From: Rhodospirillaceae bacterium bin65
GTDB taxonomy: Bacteria; Pseudomonadota; Alphaproteobacteria; Bin65
NCBI GenBank assembly: GCA_002238725.1
Contig: MPMX01000023.1
Location: 1 to 60,246 of the forward strand
Direction: 5' to 3'
DNA length: 60,246 nucleotides
A program made the position numbers and the translations under genes. Positions 8,348-17,792 of this stretch are shown here, one piece after another; the first letter of the stretch is position 1; every line of letters starts with the position of its first letter. Under the pieces are notes generated by a model. It was given only the letters and a program-made list of their open reading frames with translations. It ran no database searches and was not told where the DNA came from.

Positions 8348-9127
8348 TCATTGGAATACCGCGTCAGTATGTTTCTGGAGGGCGAGCCGGGCGAAGTAGT
8401 GGAAGGTTACGGCCATGGCTTCCGGCGCATGGCGCCAGTCGTGGGCCTCCTTGCCCAGTTTTGGTTCGATATCCCTGATTTCTCCTGCTGCCATGGCGAG
8501 GAGCTGGAGCCGCGCCGCGTGTTCGATAAAGACCGCCATGACGCAGGCCGCCTCGATCGACGGTGCGGCGCACATTTGGCCGTGGTGGGCCAGGAGTATG
8601 GCGTTCTTGTCGCCGATCGCGTTGGAGATGATCTCGCCCTCCTCGTCCCCGAAGGGAACCCCCGGCCAGGTCGGCAGATAGGCCACGTCGTCGTAGAACA
8701 TCGCCGTATCCATATGTGAGACGTGCAGCGGCTCGCCGATCATCGAGAGCGCCGAACTGTATGGCGGGTGCGTATGAACGAGCGCCATGGCATCCGGGCG
8801 TTCGCGGTAGACATGAAGGTGAAAGCGGTTCGCCATGTTCGGTGTACCCGATCCTTCCAGGACTTTTAGATCGCGGTCGACCAGCAAGTAGGCCGATGCC
8901 GTCGCTTCCTCGAATCCCATTCCGTAGGGCAGGGTCCACATGGTGTCCGGTTCCTCCCCGCGAGCCGTGAATTGGCCGGCAAGACCGGATCCGTGTCCGT
9001 TGTCCGCGAGAATTCGGCAACCGATAGCCAGGCGCTGGCGCGCCGTCCATTGGGGAAATTCCATTTTTCCCAATATCTTGACCATTTTTTCGATTTCTGC
9101 CTGAGTCGATTTTGTCTTTGCAACCAT
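8348..9127 (-). CDS. Class II aldolase/adducin family protein
   Basis: The product is 259 residues from the chosen ATG at 9127 (MVAKTKSTQ), which has AAGGAA about 10 bases upstream; an ATG at 9214 would add 29 unlikely residues. The metal-binding histidines typical of class II aldolases are visible in VHTHPPYSSAL, and a further histidine lies in LAHHGQMCAAP. HVYRERPDAMALVH also fits. These zinc enzymes cleave or epimerise sugar-phosphate-like or hydroxyacid substrates. The gene follows the TRAP permease and binding-protein genes on the same strand, so it probably acts on the imported compound. Confidence 0.87.
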   Translation of the reverse strand: MVAKTKSTQAEIEKMVKILGKMEFPQWTARQRLAIGCRILADNGHGSGLAGQFTARGEEPDTMWTLPYGMGFEEATASAYLLVDRDLKVLEGSGTPNMANRFHLHVYRERPDAMALVHTHPPYSSALSMIGEPLHVSHMDTAMFYDDVAYLPTWPGVPFGDEEGEIISNAIGDKNAILLAHHGQMCAAPSIEAACVMAVFIEHAARLQLLAMAAGEIRDIEPKLGKEAHDWRHAPEAMAVTFHYFARLALQKHTDAVFQ

Positions 9128-9222
9128 CGGTCGGGATTCCTTCGAACCAATTTTCGTCCGCCTCCGAAACGGCCGGTGGATGCGGCCAGCGCTGGGAACA
9201 GGCGCGGGCCGCATCCTTCCCT

Positions 9223-10221
9223 TTATTGGGCCATTTTTTTCACGAAAGCATCGAGCCCGGGTACACCGACTTCCCGGAAGTATTTTTCAGCTCCGGGATG
9301 GATCGGAATGGACAGGCCTTCGAGTACGTTAATCTTCGAAAGTTTCTTGAAGACCGGATGGATCGCACCCAGCTCGTCAAGATTTTCAAAGACCGCCTTG
9401 GTCATCTTGTAGGCGACTTCGTCCGGTATCGAGCTCAACATGGCCGCGCTGATCTTCGTGAAGACCGTCGGCGTTTTTTGTGCGGTGCCCTTATAGATAC
9501 CGGCTGCAATGGCTCCTGCGCTGAACCAGGAATATTTCCCCGTAAGCTGCGTGACAGTTGCCGGGCTCAATCCGACGAGGCGGGTATTCAGGGAGACGGA
9601 CGCATCGGTAAACGCCGATGCCGGGGTCGCCGCCCACCACCAGACGGCGTCCAGTTGGCGGTTTTTCAGCCGATTGACGGCAGGCCCAAGGGCGATATCG
9701 AACGCCTTGACATCCTTCACGCCAATGCCCTGCTCGTTCAGAACCATCCTGAGGATGGGCCGGTTGAAGGTTCCCGGCGCGCCCATATTGACCCGCTTTC
9801 CGCGCAGGTCGTTCACGGATTTGATAGCGCTGTCCGCCGGGACCATGATCGTCAGATAATTCGGCGCAAAGCCGAGCCAGCCCGACACCTTCACCGGGAA
9901 GCCCTTCTTGCTCTTATAAGCTCCGGCGCCCTTTCTGGCGTCTGCGATGGCCCAAGGCGGGACGAAGGCTATATCCACCTGCTTTTTGGCCAGAAGATGG
10001 ACGTTCGCCATGCCGCCTTTGGTCGATTCCACTTTCGCAGTAACACCTGCTGCATGCTTGCTCACGACTGTCGAGAGTGCGGCGCCCAGCGGATACCAGC
10101 TACCGGTCGCTTTTGCCGTTCCGATAGATACATAGGTCTCCGCAAGGGCGGGCGCAGATGCAGCCAGAGCGACCGCGCCGGCAAGGACCGACGCTGACAC
10201 AGTCTCGTTTAAGGTCTTCAT
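9223..10221 (-). CDS. TAXI family TRAP transporter solute-binding protein
   Basis: The 332-residue protein starts MKTLNETVSASVLAGAVALA with a signal peptide cut near ALAETY. The mature part opens VSIGTAKATGSWYPLGAALS, the TAXI-family signature (YxxG...GTGYYPLG-like). It would capture an organic acid in the periplasm and hand it to the fused permease encoded just upstream. The ATG at 10221 has AGGAG about 8 bases before it, and a longer upstream frame lacks a signal peptide. The co-directional aldolase follows. The ligand cannot be deduced from sequence. Confidence 0.9.
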   Translation of the reverse strand: MKTLNETVSASVLAGAVALAASAPALAETYVSIGTAKATGSWYPLGAALSTVVSKHAAGVTAKVESTKGGMANVHLLAKKQVDIAFVPPWAIADARKGAGAYKSKKGFPVKVSGWLGFAPNYLTIMVPADSAIKSVNDLRGKRVNMGAPGTFNRPILRMVLNEQGIGVKDVKAFDIALGPAVNRLKNRQLDAVWWWAATPASAFTDASVSLNTRLVGLSPATVTQLTGKYSWFSAGAIAAGIYKGTAQKTPTVFTKISAAMLSSIPDEVAYKMTKAVFENLDELGAIHPVFKKLSKINVLEGLSIPIHPGAEKYFREVGVPGLDAFVKKMAQ

Positions 10222-10301
10222 TTGACATCTCCTCTTTGGTTTCCCGGGTTTTTCACCCGATTTGTTGGGAGCCGGCATTTCTCTCCGGCTCGGGAAGGAC
10301 G

Positions 10302-12239
10302 TTACTTTCGGGCGGAATGATCGGCGGTACGTTCGGTGGTCCGCCCGACGGAACGCCGCAAGAACAGGACGGAAATAACGGCAAAGGCGGCGGCGGGAAG
10401 GTAGATCCAGACATTGGCAATCAGCAGACAGACCGCTAAGCACCCAAGGCCCAAGCGGTGTACGATGTTGAGGGGAACGAAGAGGTAGCCTTGGATTGCC
10501 GCCACAAAGACGTAGAGGGATCCGAATGCAAGGAGGATCCGAATCACGACGTTGTGCCACTCTCCAATCAGGAGAAGTTCAGGCACATACACGAAGGCGT
10601 AAGGCAGAATGTAGATGGCAATCCCGAGCCGGCAGGCCGTCCAGGACGTCTTGATCGCGTCCGTATTGGCCACACCCGCGGCGGCATACGAAACCAGGGC
10701 GACCGGTGGCGTTATCCCTGAAACAATGCCGAAATAGAAGATGAACAGATGGGAGGCCAGCAACGACAGTCCCATCTGCTCCAGCGCGGGTCCCACGAGC
10801 ACGGCAAGAAGGATGTAGCAGGCTACCGTCGGGAGGCCCATTCCCAGGATGATGGAGACGACCATGGTCAGCAGGAGCAGGTTGAATAGGCTGCCGCCCG
10901 CCAGCTCGATCATCAGGTTCGACAGATCGACCGCCAGTCCCGTGAGTGTCGCCACCCCGACGATGATCCCTGAGCAGGCGCAGGCGACGGCGATCTTGGT
11001 GACGGCGAGTCCGCCCTTCCGCAAGGCTTCGAGGAACTGCGGGAAAGACAGGCGCGTAGATCGCTTCACCGCTGCCACGAGGATGACAGTCGGAATCGAC
11101 CAGAAGGCCGACATGAACGTCGAATAACCGAGGTAGAGCAGCGTGAAGAGCGTGACGAGCGGGACGAACAGCATCCACCCTTCGTTGAGGGTCTTGCGGA
11201 CGCTCGGTAGCTCCGATTTCGGCAAGCCGCTGAGATTGTTGCGCGCGGCTTCCAGGTCCACTATGACAAAGACGGAGAAGAAAAACAGAAGACCGGGAAA
11301 GAGCGCCGCCGCGGCGATGTCGAGATAGGCAATCTGGGTAAACTCGACCATTACGAACGCGGCCGACCCCATGATAGGCGGCATCAATTGTCCGCCGAGG
11401 GAAGCCAGGCTTTCGAACGAGGCCGCGATATGCGGCTTGTATCCGACTCGGCGCATCAAGGGGATTGTGAATGTGCCGGTAGCCGATGCATTTGCAATCG
11501 CACTGCCGGACATCGTCCCGAAGAATGCGCTCGACACAACCGCGATCTTCGCCGGCCCGCCCCGGCTCCTCCCCGTGGTCGCGATGGCCAGATTGATCAA
11601 AAATTCTCCGGCGCCCGATACCTGAAGAAAGGCGCCGAACAAGACGAACATGAAGATGAAAGTCGCCGACACGCCGAGGGGCGTACCGTATATCCCATCG
11701 GTGCTCATGAACAGATGAGAGGCGAGCCTTTCTATATCGTAGCCTCGATGCCCCAATCCGAACGGGAGGAACGGTCCGAAGTAGGCGTAGGCGACGAAAA
11801 GCAACGAGACAAGCGGCAACGTCAAACCGATGGACCGGCGCGAAGCCTCCAGAATCAGCGGAAACAGAATGACTCCAAGCGTAATCTCGTGTGTTGTAAG
11901 CTCACCTTCCCGAGCCATTATGTTGTTGTATTCGAAGACTATATAAGCGGCGCTATACAGCAAAACCAACGCCGCAAGAAGTGAAGGAACGCGCTTCCAC
12001 CAAGCGCTATCTTTTCCGGTAATAAAATAAATCAGCGCAACAGAGAATCCGAGGTGGACACCGCGTTGTATAAGTTCCACTTCCTCACCGAATAGTCCTG
12101 TATACAGGGCGAAAATCGAGGAGAAAATGGCGAGATTACTTGTAACGAGCTCGAGCCATTTACCATCGCCGAAAAACACTTCCCGCAACGTTATCCGGTT
12201 CCGCTCGACAGTTTCACTTTCTTCAATTCCGTTCGTCAT
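10302..12239 (-). CDS. TRAP transporter fused permease subunit (4TM-12TM)
   Basis: The 645-residue multi-pass membrane protein fuses the small (DctQ) and large (DctM) TRAP subunits, the form used with TAXI binding proteins. Hydrophobic segments fill most of the length. FFGTMSGSAIANASATGTFTIP and GMGLPTVACYILLAVLVGPAL are conserved DctM segments. Transport is driven by ion gradients rather than ATP. The start at 12239 (MTNGIEESETVERNRIT) is chosen over ATG 12266. It is the first gene of a permease, binding protein, aldolase operon, and a palindrome lies just upstream at 12285. Confidence 0.92.
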   Translation of the reverse strand: MTNGIEESETVERNRITLREVFFGDGKWLELVTSNLAIFSSIFALYTGLFGEEVELIQRGVHLGFSVALIYFITGKDSAWWKRVPSLLAALVLLYSAAYIVFEYNNIMAREGELTTHEITLGVILFPLILEASRRSIGLTLPLVSLLFVAYAYFGPFLPFGLGHRGYDIERLASHLFMSTDGIYGTPLGVSATFIFMFVLFGAFLQVSGAGEFLINLAIATTGRSRGGPAKIAVVSSAFFGTMSGSAIANASATGTFTIPLMRRVGYKPHIAASFESLASLGGQLMPPIMGSAAFVMVEFTQIAYLDIAAAALFPGLLFFFSVFVIVDLEAARNNLSGLPKSELPSVRKTLNEGWMLFVPLVTLFTLLYLGYSTFMSAFWSIPTVILVAAVKRSTRLSFPQFLEALRKGGLAVTKIAVACACSGIIVGVATLTGLAVDLSNLMIELAGGSLFNLLLLTMVVSIILGMGLPTVACYILLAVLVGPALEQMGLSLLASHLFIFYFGIVSGITPPVALVSYAAAGVANTDAIKTSWTACRLGIAIYILPYAFVYVPELLLIGEWHNVVIRILLAFGSLYVFVAAIQGYLFVPLNIVHRLGLGCLAVCLLIANVWIYLPAAAFAVISVLFLRRSVGRTTERTADHSARK

Positions 12240-12284
12240 TCTTCGAACCCCAGCCGAAACGAACATAGACGGAAACGGAGGATT

Positions 12285-12301
12285 GGTAAACCCACTTTAC
12301 C
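12285..12301. promoter_or_regulatory. Candidate operator palindrome for divergent GntR regulator
   Basis: GGTAAA-CCCAC-TTTACC is a perfect 6-5-6 inverted repeat, 46 bases upstream of the TRAP permease start and in the gap shared with the GntR-family gene. FadR-subfamily regulators bind short palindromes built on GGT/ACC half-sites, so this is a reasonable operator. Binding is inferred. Confidence 0.45.
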
Positions 12302-12759
12302 TATCCACTGTAGCCGCCCGTCCGATCGTCCTCAGGGCGTATCGGTCCAAGCCCCAATTCTACGGGCTTGTCGCAGCGCAGTGGCGCCATCGCGCAGCAG
12401 GCGCCATCAGGGGCGGAACCGGGAGCGGAATTGGGGCGCTGGGTCGGATCCGCCCGATGCGGCAAGGAACGAGCGCTCCGAAACGTCGAAGCGGACGAAG
12501 CGCACCTGGCAGCCCGAGGCATCTTTCCGGCCGACCGCATGACGGCGTGTCTCCGATTTAGGGAGGGACCGCGCCGACGACTTGCTGCCATAAAGCGGTG
12601 CGCCGGCCGAGGATTGCGAAGCTGCTTCCCGCCTGCCGAATGGGCGGCCAGCCCGAACACTTAAGCCCAGCCTGAACAATGAATTTGTCTGCACAGGAAA
12701 TTTCCCCCATTCTCATCCGGCCGTCCTCACCGGCACGGCATAGTAGGGGAGAGACGAGC
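12302..12759. other. Intergenic stretch without a supported gene
   Basis: About 460 bases lie between the candidate operator and the GntR start. Short open frames occur on both strands but none has recognisable protein sequence or a convincing ribosome site. The only clear signal is GGGGAGAG just ahead of the ATG at 12760. It probably holds the regulator's promoter and decayed sequence. Confidence 0.4.
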
Positions 12760-13500
12760 ATGGCGAAGGAAGACGGTGGATCGGCGCTGGACAGTGCCAA
12801 GTTTTCGCCCATCAAGGCGATTCTTCGGTACCAGTCCATCGTCGATCAGATCATGGGCCTGATCGGTTCGGGAGATTTGCAGGTCGGCGACCGGTTTCCT
12901 GCCGAACGCGATCTTGCAAAACGTTGGAAGGTCAGCCGTCCCATTCTCCGCGAGGCGTTCCGCGTCCTCGAATCGCAAGGCATCGTCGAGAGCCGCCACG
13001 GCGCGGGCCGGTTCGTGCGCTCCGACCGGCCAATCGACATCGGCGAAATTCGCCGCAGCCACCTGCGCGATCGCCGCAAGGCCTTACTTCAAATTTGGGA
13101 AGTCCGGTCCCTCCTGGAAATCCGCGCTGCGGAGCTGGCGGCAGTGAACGCCAACGACAATCAGATTCACGCAATTGAGTTTCCGATTGCAGAGATTGAA
13201 GCCTTGCCCGCCGAAGAATCCCACAAGAAAGATCTCAACTTGGAAATTCACACGGCAATCGCAAACGCTTCCTGCAATCCCTATCTGGCGGAACTTATCA
13301 TTAAGGCTCTGGATGAATACCGATTTCTCAATTTTAAGGAGGCCGTTCCCCTGAAAGAGTGGAAAAGGCTTCAGGACGAACACCGGCCCATTGCTGAAGC
13401 CATTCGCGCAAGGTCGCCGGGCCGGGCGCGAAAAGAAATGGAAAACCACTTTGAGGGATTGAGATCTGCTCTGAGAAAATGGTCGGGCGACGAAAAATGA
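12760..13500 (+). CDS. GntR family transcriptional regulator, FadR subfamily
   Basis: The 246-residue protein has an N-terminal winged helix (about residues 20-95: QIMGLIGSGDLQVGDRFPAE, then KVSRPILREAFRVLESQGIV) and an all-helical FCD effector domain with the Asp/His/His metal-site pattern of the family (DLNLEIHTAIANAS). The start at 12760 has GGGGAGAG upstream; a longer upstream extension would be non-homologous. It is divergent from the TRAP operon and likely controls it in response to the imported acid. Its TGA overlaps the ATG of the GST gene. Confidence 0.9.
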   Translation: MAKEDGGSALDSAKFSPIKAILRYQSIVDQIMGLIGSGDLQVGDRFPAERDLAKRWKVSRPILREAFRVLESQGIVESRHGAGRFVRSDRPIDIGEIRRSHLRDRRKALLQIWEVRSLLEIRAAELAAVNANDNQIHAIEFPIAEIEALPAEESHKKDLNLEIHTAIANASCNPYLAELIIKALDEYRFLNFKEAVPLKEWKRLQDEHRPIAEAIRARSPGRARKEMENHFEGLRSALRKWSGDEK

Positions 13501-14159
13501 TAAAGCTCTATACGCGGTACCGGAATTCAGCGGGCCAGCGTGTCCGCACGACCCTTAACTTGAAAGACATTCCTTACGATTACATTGCTGTCGATGACAT
13601 GCGCACAGAGACCTACCGGCGCAAAAATCCACAAGGCTTATTGCCTGCGATCGAAATAGACGGGACCATTATCGGCCAATCTACAGCCATAGTGGAGTGG
13701 ATCGAGGAAGCCTATCCAACGCCCTCAATTTTTCCCGCAGACCCGATGGAAAGATTGGCAGCGCGGTCGTTTTCCCAGTTCATCGCCTGCGAGATACATC
13801 CCATCCACAACCACCGTGTGCGCAATTACCTGACCAGCCGCGAGCAGTGGTCCGAGAGCAAGTCAATGGCCTGGTATACGCACTGGATTACCGAGGGTCT
13901 TTTGACACTCGAAGAAATTCTTAAAAGGCGTTCGCCGGAAACCACCTTTTGTTTCGGTGATGAGCCCAGCATTGCAGACATCTATCTTGTGCCCGTCGTC
14001 GGTAATGCACGCTGGTTTGGGATCCCGATCGGTCGATTCAGGAGAATTCTGAATATTGTCAGATCCTGCGAGAAAGTCGAAGCGTTTCGCAAAGCAATGC
14101 CCGACGCTCAACCCGATTATCTTGGAAGAGAATACGGCCATAAAGAAATTATCTCTTGA
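13497..14159 (+). CDS. Glutathione S-transferase family protein, zeta/maleylacetoacetate isomerase-like
   Basis: The 220-residue protein has an N-terminal thioredoxin fold (MIKLYTRYRNSAGQRVRTTL) with the zeta-class Ser region, and NPQGLLPAIEIDGTIIGQSTA, which forms the glutathione gamma-glutamyl site around QSTAI. The C-terminal helical domain contains PSIADIYLVPVV, the usual hydrophobic staple motif. It would isomerise or conjugate a small electrophile with glutathione. The ATG at 13497 overlaps the GntR stop (ATGA), so translation is probably coupled and the enzyme may belong to the same pathway as the TRAP cargo. Confidence 0.88.
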   Translation: MIKLYTRYRNSAGQRVRTTLNLKDIPYDYIAVDDMRTETYRRKNPQGLLPAIEIDGTIIGQSTAIVEWIEEAYPTPSIFPADPMERLAARSFSQFIACEIHPIHNHRVRNYLTSREQWSESKSMAWYTHWITEGLLTLEEILKRRSPETTFCFGDEPSIADIYLVPVVGNARWFGIPIGRFRRILNIVRSCEKVEAFRKAMPDAQPDYLGREYGHKEIIS

Positions 14160-14246
14160 GCCGAGTGAATGCATGCACACTTCTGCGCTCTCCTCTTCAT
14201 CTCTGACCGTATCGATGTCTGCATTGATTGCGAGGCGCGCAACCGC

Positions 14247-15602
14247 TCAGGCCAGCCAGCGGTCGAAATCGGCGAGCGCGCGGCGCGCAAGGGCCTGTTT
14301 GCGCATCCGGCCTTTCAGGCGCTTGTCCCCGGTCGGCGCCGGTGGCGGCATCAGGCCGAAATTCACGTTCATGGGCTGGAATGTGTCGGCCGCCGCGCCG
14401 CCGGTGATATGGCGCAGCAAGGCGCCCAGCGCAGTGGTGCCGGGCGGCGGCGCGAAGGACAGGCCGAACCGTTCGGCCGCCGCCATGCGCCCGGCGAGCA
14501 GGCCGATGGCGGCGCTTTCGACATAGCCTTCGACGCCGGTGATCTGCCCGGCGAAGCGCAGCCGCGGATCGACCTTCAGGCGCAGTTCGGCGTCCAGCAG
14601 CTTCGGGCTGTTCAGGAAGGTGTTGCGGTGGATGCCGCCGAGCCGGGCGAATTGTGCGTTCTCCAGCCCGGGAATGGTCCGGAAGATCCCTGTCTGGGCG
14701 CCGTGTTTCAGCTTTGTCTGGAAGCCGACCATGTTGAACAGGGTGCCGAGCGCATTGTCCTGGCGCAATTGCACAACGGCATGGGCGCGCCGGCCGGTGC
14801 GCGGGTCAGTCAGGCCGACCGGTTTCATCGGACCGAAGCGCAGCGTCTCCCGCCCGCGCTCCGCCATGACCTCGATCGGCAAGCAGCCCTCGAAATAGGG
14901 CGTGTCCTTTTCCCAGTCCTTGAATTCCGTCTTGTCGCCGGCGATCAGGGCGTCGATGAAAGCATTGTATTGCGCCTCGTCCAGCGGGCAGTTGATGTAC
15001 GCCTTGGCGTCGCCGCCGGGACCCGGCTTGTCGTAGCGCGACTGGCGCCAGGCGACGCTGTCGTCGATCGAGTCGGCATGGACGATGGGCGCGATGGCGT
15101 CGAAGAAGGCCAGCGACTCCTCGCCGGTCAGGTCGAGGATGGCCTGGGCCAGCGCCGGCGAGGTCAGCGGCCCGGTCGCGACGATCACCATGTCCCAGTC
15201 CGGAGGCGGCAGGCCGGAGACTTCCTTACGTCGGACCGAGACCAGCGGGTGCGCTTCCAGCCGCGACTGCACCGCAGCGGCGAAGCCGTCCCTATCGACC
15301 GCCAGCGCGCCGCCCGCCGGCACCTTGTGTTCGTCGGCCGCCGCAAGGATCAGCGAGCCGCAGCGCCGCATCTCCGCGTGCAGCACGCCGACCGCGTTGG
15401 CTTCGGCATCGTCGGACCGGAAAGAATTGGAGCACACCAGTTCGGCGAGCGTATCGGTCTGGTGCGCGTCGGTGCCGCGCTCAGGCCGCATCTCGTACAG
15501 GATCGCCGGCACGCCGGCCTGCGCTGCCTGCCACGCCGCCTCGCAGCCCGCCAGCCCGCCGCCGACGATGTGGATGGGGGAAGGGGAGGATGGAGAGGTC
15601 AT
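14247..15602 (-). CDS. trmFO: Methylenetetrahydrofolate--tRNA-(uracil-5-)-methyltransferase
   Basis: This 451-residue FAD protein makes ribothymidine at position 54 of tRNA, using methylenetetrahydrofolate and reduced flavin. It has [19 protein letters not shown] at the N-terminus, [20 protein letters not shown] and [11 protein letters not shown], all diagnostic of TrmFO/Gid. The C-terminal [11 protein letters not shown] segment and total length match the family. The gene stands alone between a convergent GST gene and a repeat block. TrmFO instead of TrmA for this modification is common in alphaproteobacteria. Confidence 0.97.
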   Translation of the reverse strand: MTSPSSPSPIHIVGGGLAGCEAAWQAAQAGVPAILYEMRPERGTDAHQTDTLAELVCSNSFRSDDAEANAVGVLHAEMRRCGSLILAAADEHKVPAGGALAVDRDGFAAAVQSRLEAHPLVSVRRKEVSGLPPPDWDMVIVATGPLTSPALAQAILDLTGEESLAFFDAIAPIVHADSIDDSVAWRQSRYDKPGPGGDAKAYINCPLDEAQYNAFIDALIAGDKTEFKDWEKDTPYFEGCLPIEVMAERGRETLRFGPMKPVGLTDPRTGRRAHAVVQLRQDNALGTLFNMVGFQTKLKHGAQTGIFRTIPGLENAQFARLGGIHRNTFLNSPKLLDAELRLKVDPRLRFAGQITGVEGYVESAAIGLLAGRMAAAERFGLSFAPPPGTTALGALLRHITGGAAADTFQPMNVNFGLMPPPAPTGDKRLKGRMRKQALARRALADFDRWLA

Positions 15603-15665
15603 TTGAGTACGGCGATCAGAGCGATTTGCTTTGGTTCCGGGAGATTTCAGCCGCGCTTCAAGCCG

Positions 15666-15779
15666 TCCCTCGATACGGCGCTGACGCGCCTACTCGGGAT
15701 GAGGGAAAGTACATCCATTTGCAACACCCTCCCGCACACTGAGTAGCCCCGGATTCGATCCGGGGCGTATCGAAGGGCG
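15666..15779. repeat. Bipartite hairpin repeat, copy 1
   Basis: The left half reads CCCTCGATACG, hairpin GGCGC-TGAC-GCGCC, then CTACTCGGGATGAGGGA. The right half is the inverse arrangement: CTGAGTAG, hairpin CCCCGGAT-TCG-ATCCGGGG, then CGTATCGAAGGGCG. Copies with the same outline but different hairpins are at 37511-37623 and 40321-40441. It fills the gap between trmFO and the hydratase gene. Confidence 0.8.
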
Positions 15780-15789
15780 CACCGCCGCT

Positions 15790-16587
15790 CTATTCCACCT
15801 CCCGAATATCCAGCCCCTCGTCGACCATCCGGCGCATCAGGGCGTTGCCGTCGTCGGACACGGCGAGGTCGAGAAACAGGCGGCTTTCCAGCTGCAGGGT
15901 GTCCGGGTCGATGGGCGGCAGGGCGGCGCGCACCAGGCGCTTGATATGGGCCAGCGCCTTCGCCGGCCGGGCCGCCAGTTCGCGGGCGATTTTCGCAGCG
16001 CGTGCGGCGGCGTCGGGAGCGACCTCGTGGACCATGCCGAGCGCGAGCGCTTCCTCCGGGCCGACGGTGCGGCCGCGCAGGGTCATTTCAAGCGCCCGCG
16101 CTTCGCGGACCAGCCGGGCCAGCCGCTGGGTGCCGCCGGCGCCGGACAGGATGCCGAGCCGCGCCTCCGGCAGGCCGTAGGCATGGTCGCCGGCCTCGGC
16201 GATGCGCAGGTCGCAGGCCATCGCCAGTTCCCAGCCGCCGCCCATCGCCGTGCCGTTGAGCGCCGCGATCGCCGGTTTGGGCAGCGCCTCCAGCCCTTCG
16301 GCGATCCGGTTCATCGCGTGGTGGTCGACCGGCGTCGTCTCGTCGAAGGTCCGGCCCTTCGCGCGCAGGGCGTCGGACAGCGCCGCCAGTTCGGCGACCG
16401 AGTAATGCCGGATGAACGCCCCCGGCACGCCGCCCTGCAATATGACGGCCAGCACATCGTCCGCCGCCATCGCCGGCAGCAGCGCAAGCAGATCCTCCGC
16501 CATCGCGCCGGTAAAGACTCCCTCCGGCGGGTTGGCAAAGGTGACGGTGAAGATGCCGCCTTCGAGGGCGTGGGTTACGGCGGTCAT
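15790..16587 (-). CDS. Enoyl-CoA hydratase/isomerase family protein
   Basis: The 265-residue crotonase-fold protein keeps both catalytic glutamates of the hydratase type: one in GGGWELAMACDLRIA near residue 118 and one in LPEARLGILSGAGGTQRL. It should hydrate a trans-2-enoyl-CoA to the 3-hydroxyacyl-CoA. It stands as a single gene, divergent from the Rieske cluster at 16730 across a 142-base gap. That gap contains two CTGCAAAG repeats 18 bases apart (16624 and 16642), a possible control site. Chain-length preference is unknown. Confidence 0.88.
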   Translation of the reverse strand: MTAVTHALEGGIFTVTFANPPEGVFTGAMAEDLLALLPAMAADDVLAVILQGGVPGAFIRHYSVAELAALSDALRAKGRTFDETTPVDHHAMNRIAEGLEALPKPAIAALNGTAMGGGWELAMACDLRIAEAGDHAYGLPEARLGILSGAGGTQRLARLVREARALEMTLRGRTVGPEEALALGMVHEVAPDAAARAAKIARELAARPAKALAHIKRLVRAALPPIDPDTLQLESRLFLDLAVSDDGNALMRRMVDEGLDIREVE

Positions 16588-16729
16588 GGTTTTCGGGCAG
16601 GGGGGGCGGAGCGGCCAACGCTACTGCAAAGCTTTTGACCTGCAAAGGGCCGCCCGTTAGGGTCGCGCCAGCCTTTCCGATATCGCCGTGCCGGAACCTC
16701 CGGCCGCAGCAAAGGACCGCCGAACCGGC

Positions 16730-16972
16730 ATGACCAGCCCGCGCATGACCCACCCGCTGGCCGGGATCGATTACGCCCGCCAGTGCCGCGACTGGGAGGA
16801 GACGCCCTACACCAAGGCGCTGGGCGATGCGCTCGAGAGCTTGTTCGACCGCGAGATCCACGACCTCGACGGCATCGTCGCCGGCCTGAACGACGCCGGC
16901 GTGGCGCTGCCCGACGGCGGGCGCTGGACCGCCGGGCGCTTCATGGCCGAAATGGCCCGCCTCGGCGGCTGA
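16730..16972 (+). CDS. Small recombinase-like helix-turn-helix domain protein
   Basis: The product is 80 residues from ATG 16730 (MTSPRMTHPLAGIDYARQ); an upstream ATG at 16688 would give 94. The sequence matches the small recombinase-like helix-turn-helix family often found beside Rieske oxygenase genes: ALGDALESLFDREIHDLDGI followed by LNDAGVALPDGGRWTAGRFM, resembling the DNA-binding end of serine recombinases. No catalytic recombinase domain exists. It is the first gene of the rightward Rieske/ABC cluster, 28 bases before the ATPase gene, and may regulate it. Confidence 0.65.
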   Translation: MTSPRMTHPLAGIDYARQCRDWEETPYTKALGDALESLFDREIHDLDGIVAGLNDAGVALPDGGRWTAGRFMAEMARLGG

Positions 16973-17000
16973 TCCGCCGGCAGACCCGCTTCGGGCGCCC

Positions 17001-17792
17001 ATGCTCCGGCTCAGCTTCAAGGATGTCTCGCGCTTTTTCCCGCCAGTGCGCGGCCGGACCGGCAGCGAAGGCGTGCTTGCGGTCGAGGGCGTGAGCATCG
17101 ACATCGAAGACGGCGAGGTCGTCGCCCTGATCGGGCCGAGCGGCTGCGGCAAGAGCACCCTGCTCAACCTGGCGTCCGGCCTCGACCGGCCCTCGAAAGG
17201 CGAGATCTTCGTCGACGGCGAGCCGGTCAGCGGCCCGAACGAGCATGTCGCCTTCATGCTCCAGAAAGACCTGCTGCTGCCCTGGCGCACGATCCGCAGG
17301 AACGTCGAGTTCGGCCAGGAAATCCGCCGCATGGACGCGGCCCAGCGCGAAGAGCGGGCGCAGAAATTCCTGCACCGCTACCATCTGGACGGCTTCGCCA
17401 ACCATTATCCGCACGAGCTCTCCGGCGGCATGCGCCAGCGCGCGGCGCTGGCCCGGACCATGATGATGGACCCGGACGTATTGCTGCTCGACGAGCCCTT
17501 CTCGGCGCTCGACGCCCAGACCAAGATGGTACTCCAGCAGGATCTGGCCCAGACGGTGGCGGAGGAAGGGAAGACCGCCTTCCTGATCACCCACGACTTG
17601 GTCGAGGCGCTGGCGCTGAGCGACCGGGTGCTGGTGATGTCGCGCCGGCCCGGCCGGATCATCGAGGAAATCCCGGTCGACATCCCCGGCCGCGCCGAGC
17701 CGATGAAGCGGCGCCAGCACGAGAAGATCGGCCCCATGACCGCCCGGCTGATGTCATTGCTCGACATCGGCAAGGTCGAGCAGACGGTCTGA
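17001..17792 (+). CDS. ABC transporter ATP-binding protein (nitrate/sulfonate/taurine type)
   Basis: The 263-residue ATPase has Walker A GPSGCGKST (about residues 47-55), Q-loop MLQKDLLLPW, signature LSGGMRQRAALAR, Walker B VLLLDEPFSALD and the H-loop LITHDLVEAL. The LLLPW segment is typical of SsuB/TauB-type importers. Its stop overlaps the permease start by one base (TGATG). It energises uptake of a small organic molecule for the Rieske pathway. No substrate-binding protein gene is found in this cluster. Confidence 0.93.
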   Translation: MLRLSFKDVSRFFPPVRGRTGSEGVLAVEGVSIDIEDGEVVALIGPSGCGKSTLLNLASGLDRPSKGEIFVDGEPVSGPNEHVAFMLQKDLLLPWRTIRRNVEFGQEIRRMDAAQREERAQKFLHRYHLDGFANHYPHELSGGMRQRAALARTMMMDPDVLLLDEPFSALDAQTKMVLQQDLAQTVAEEGKTAFLITHDLVEALALSDRVLVMSRRPGRIIEEIPVDIPGRAEPMKRRQHEKIGPMTARLMSLLDIGKVEQTV

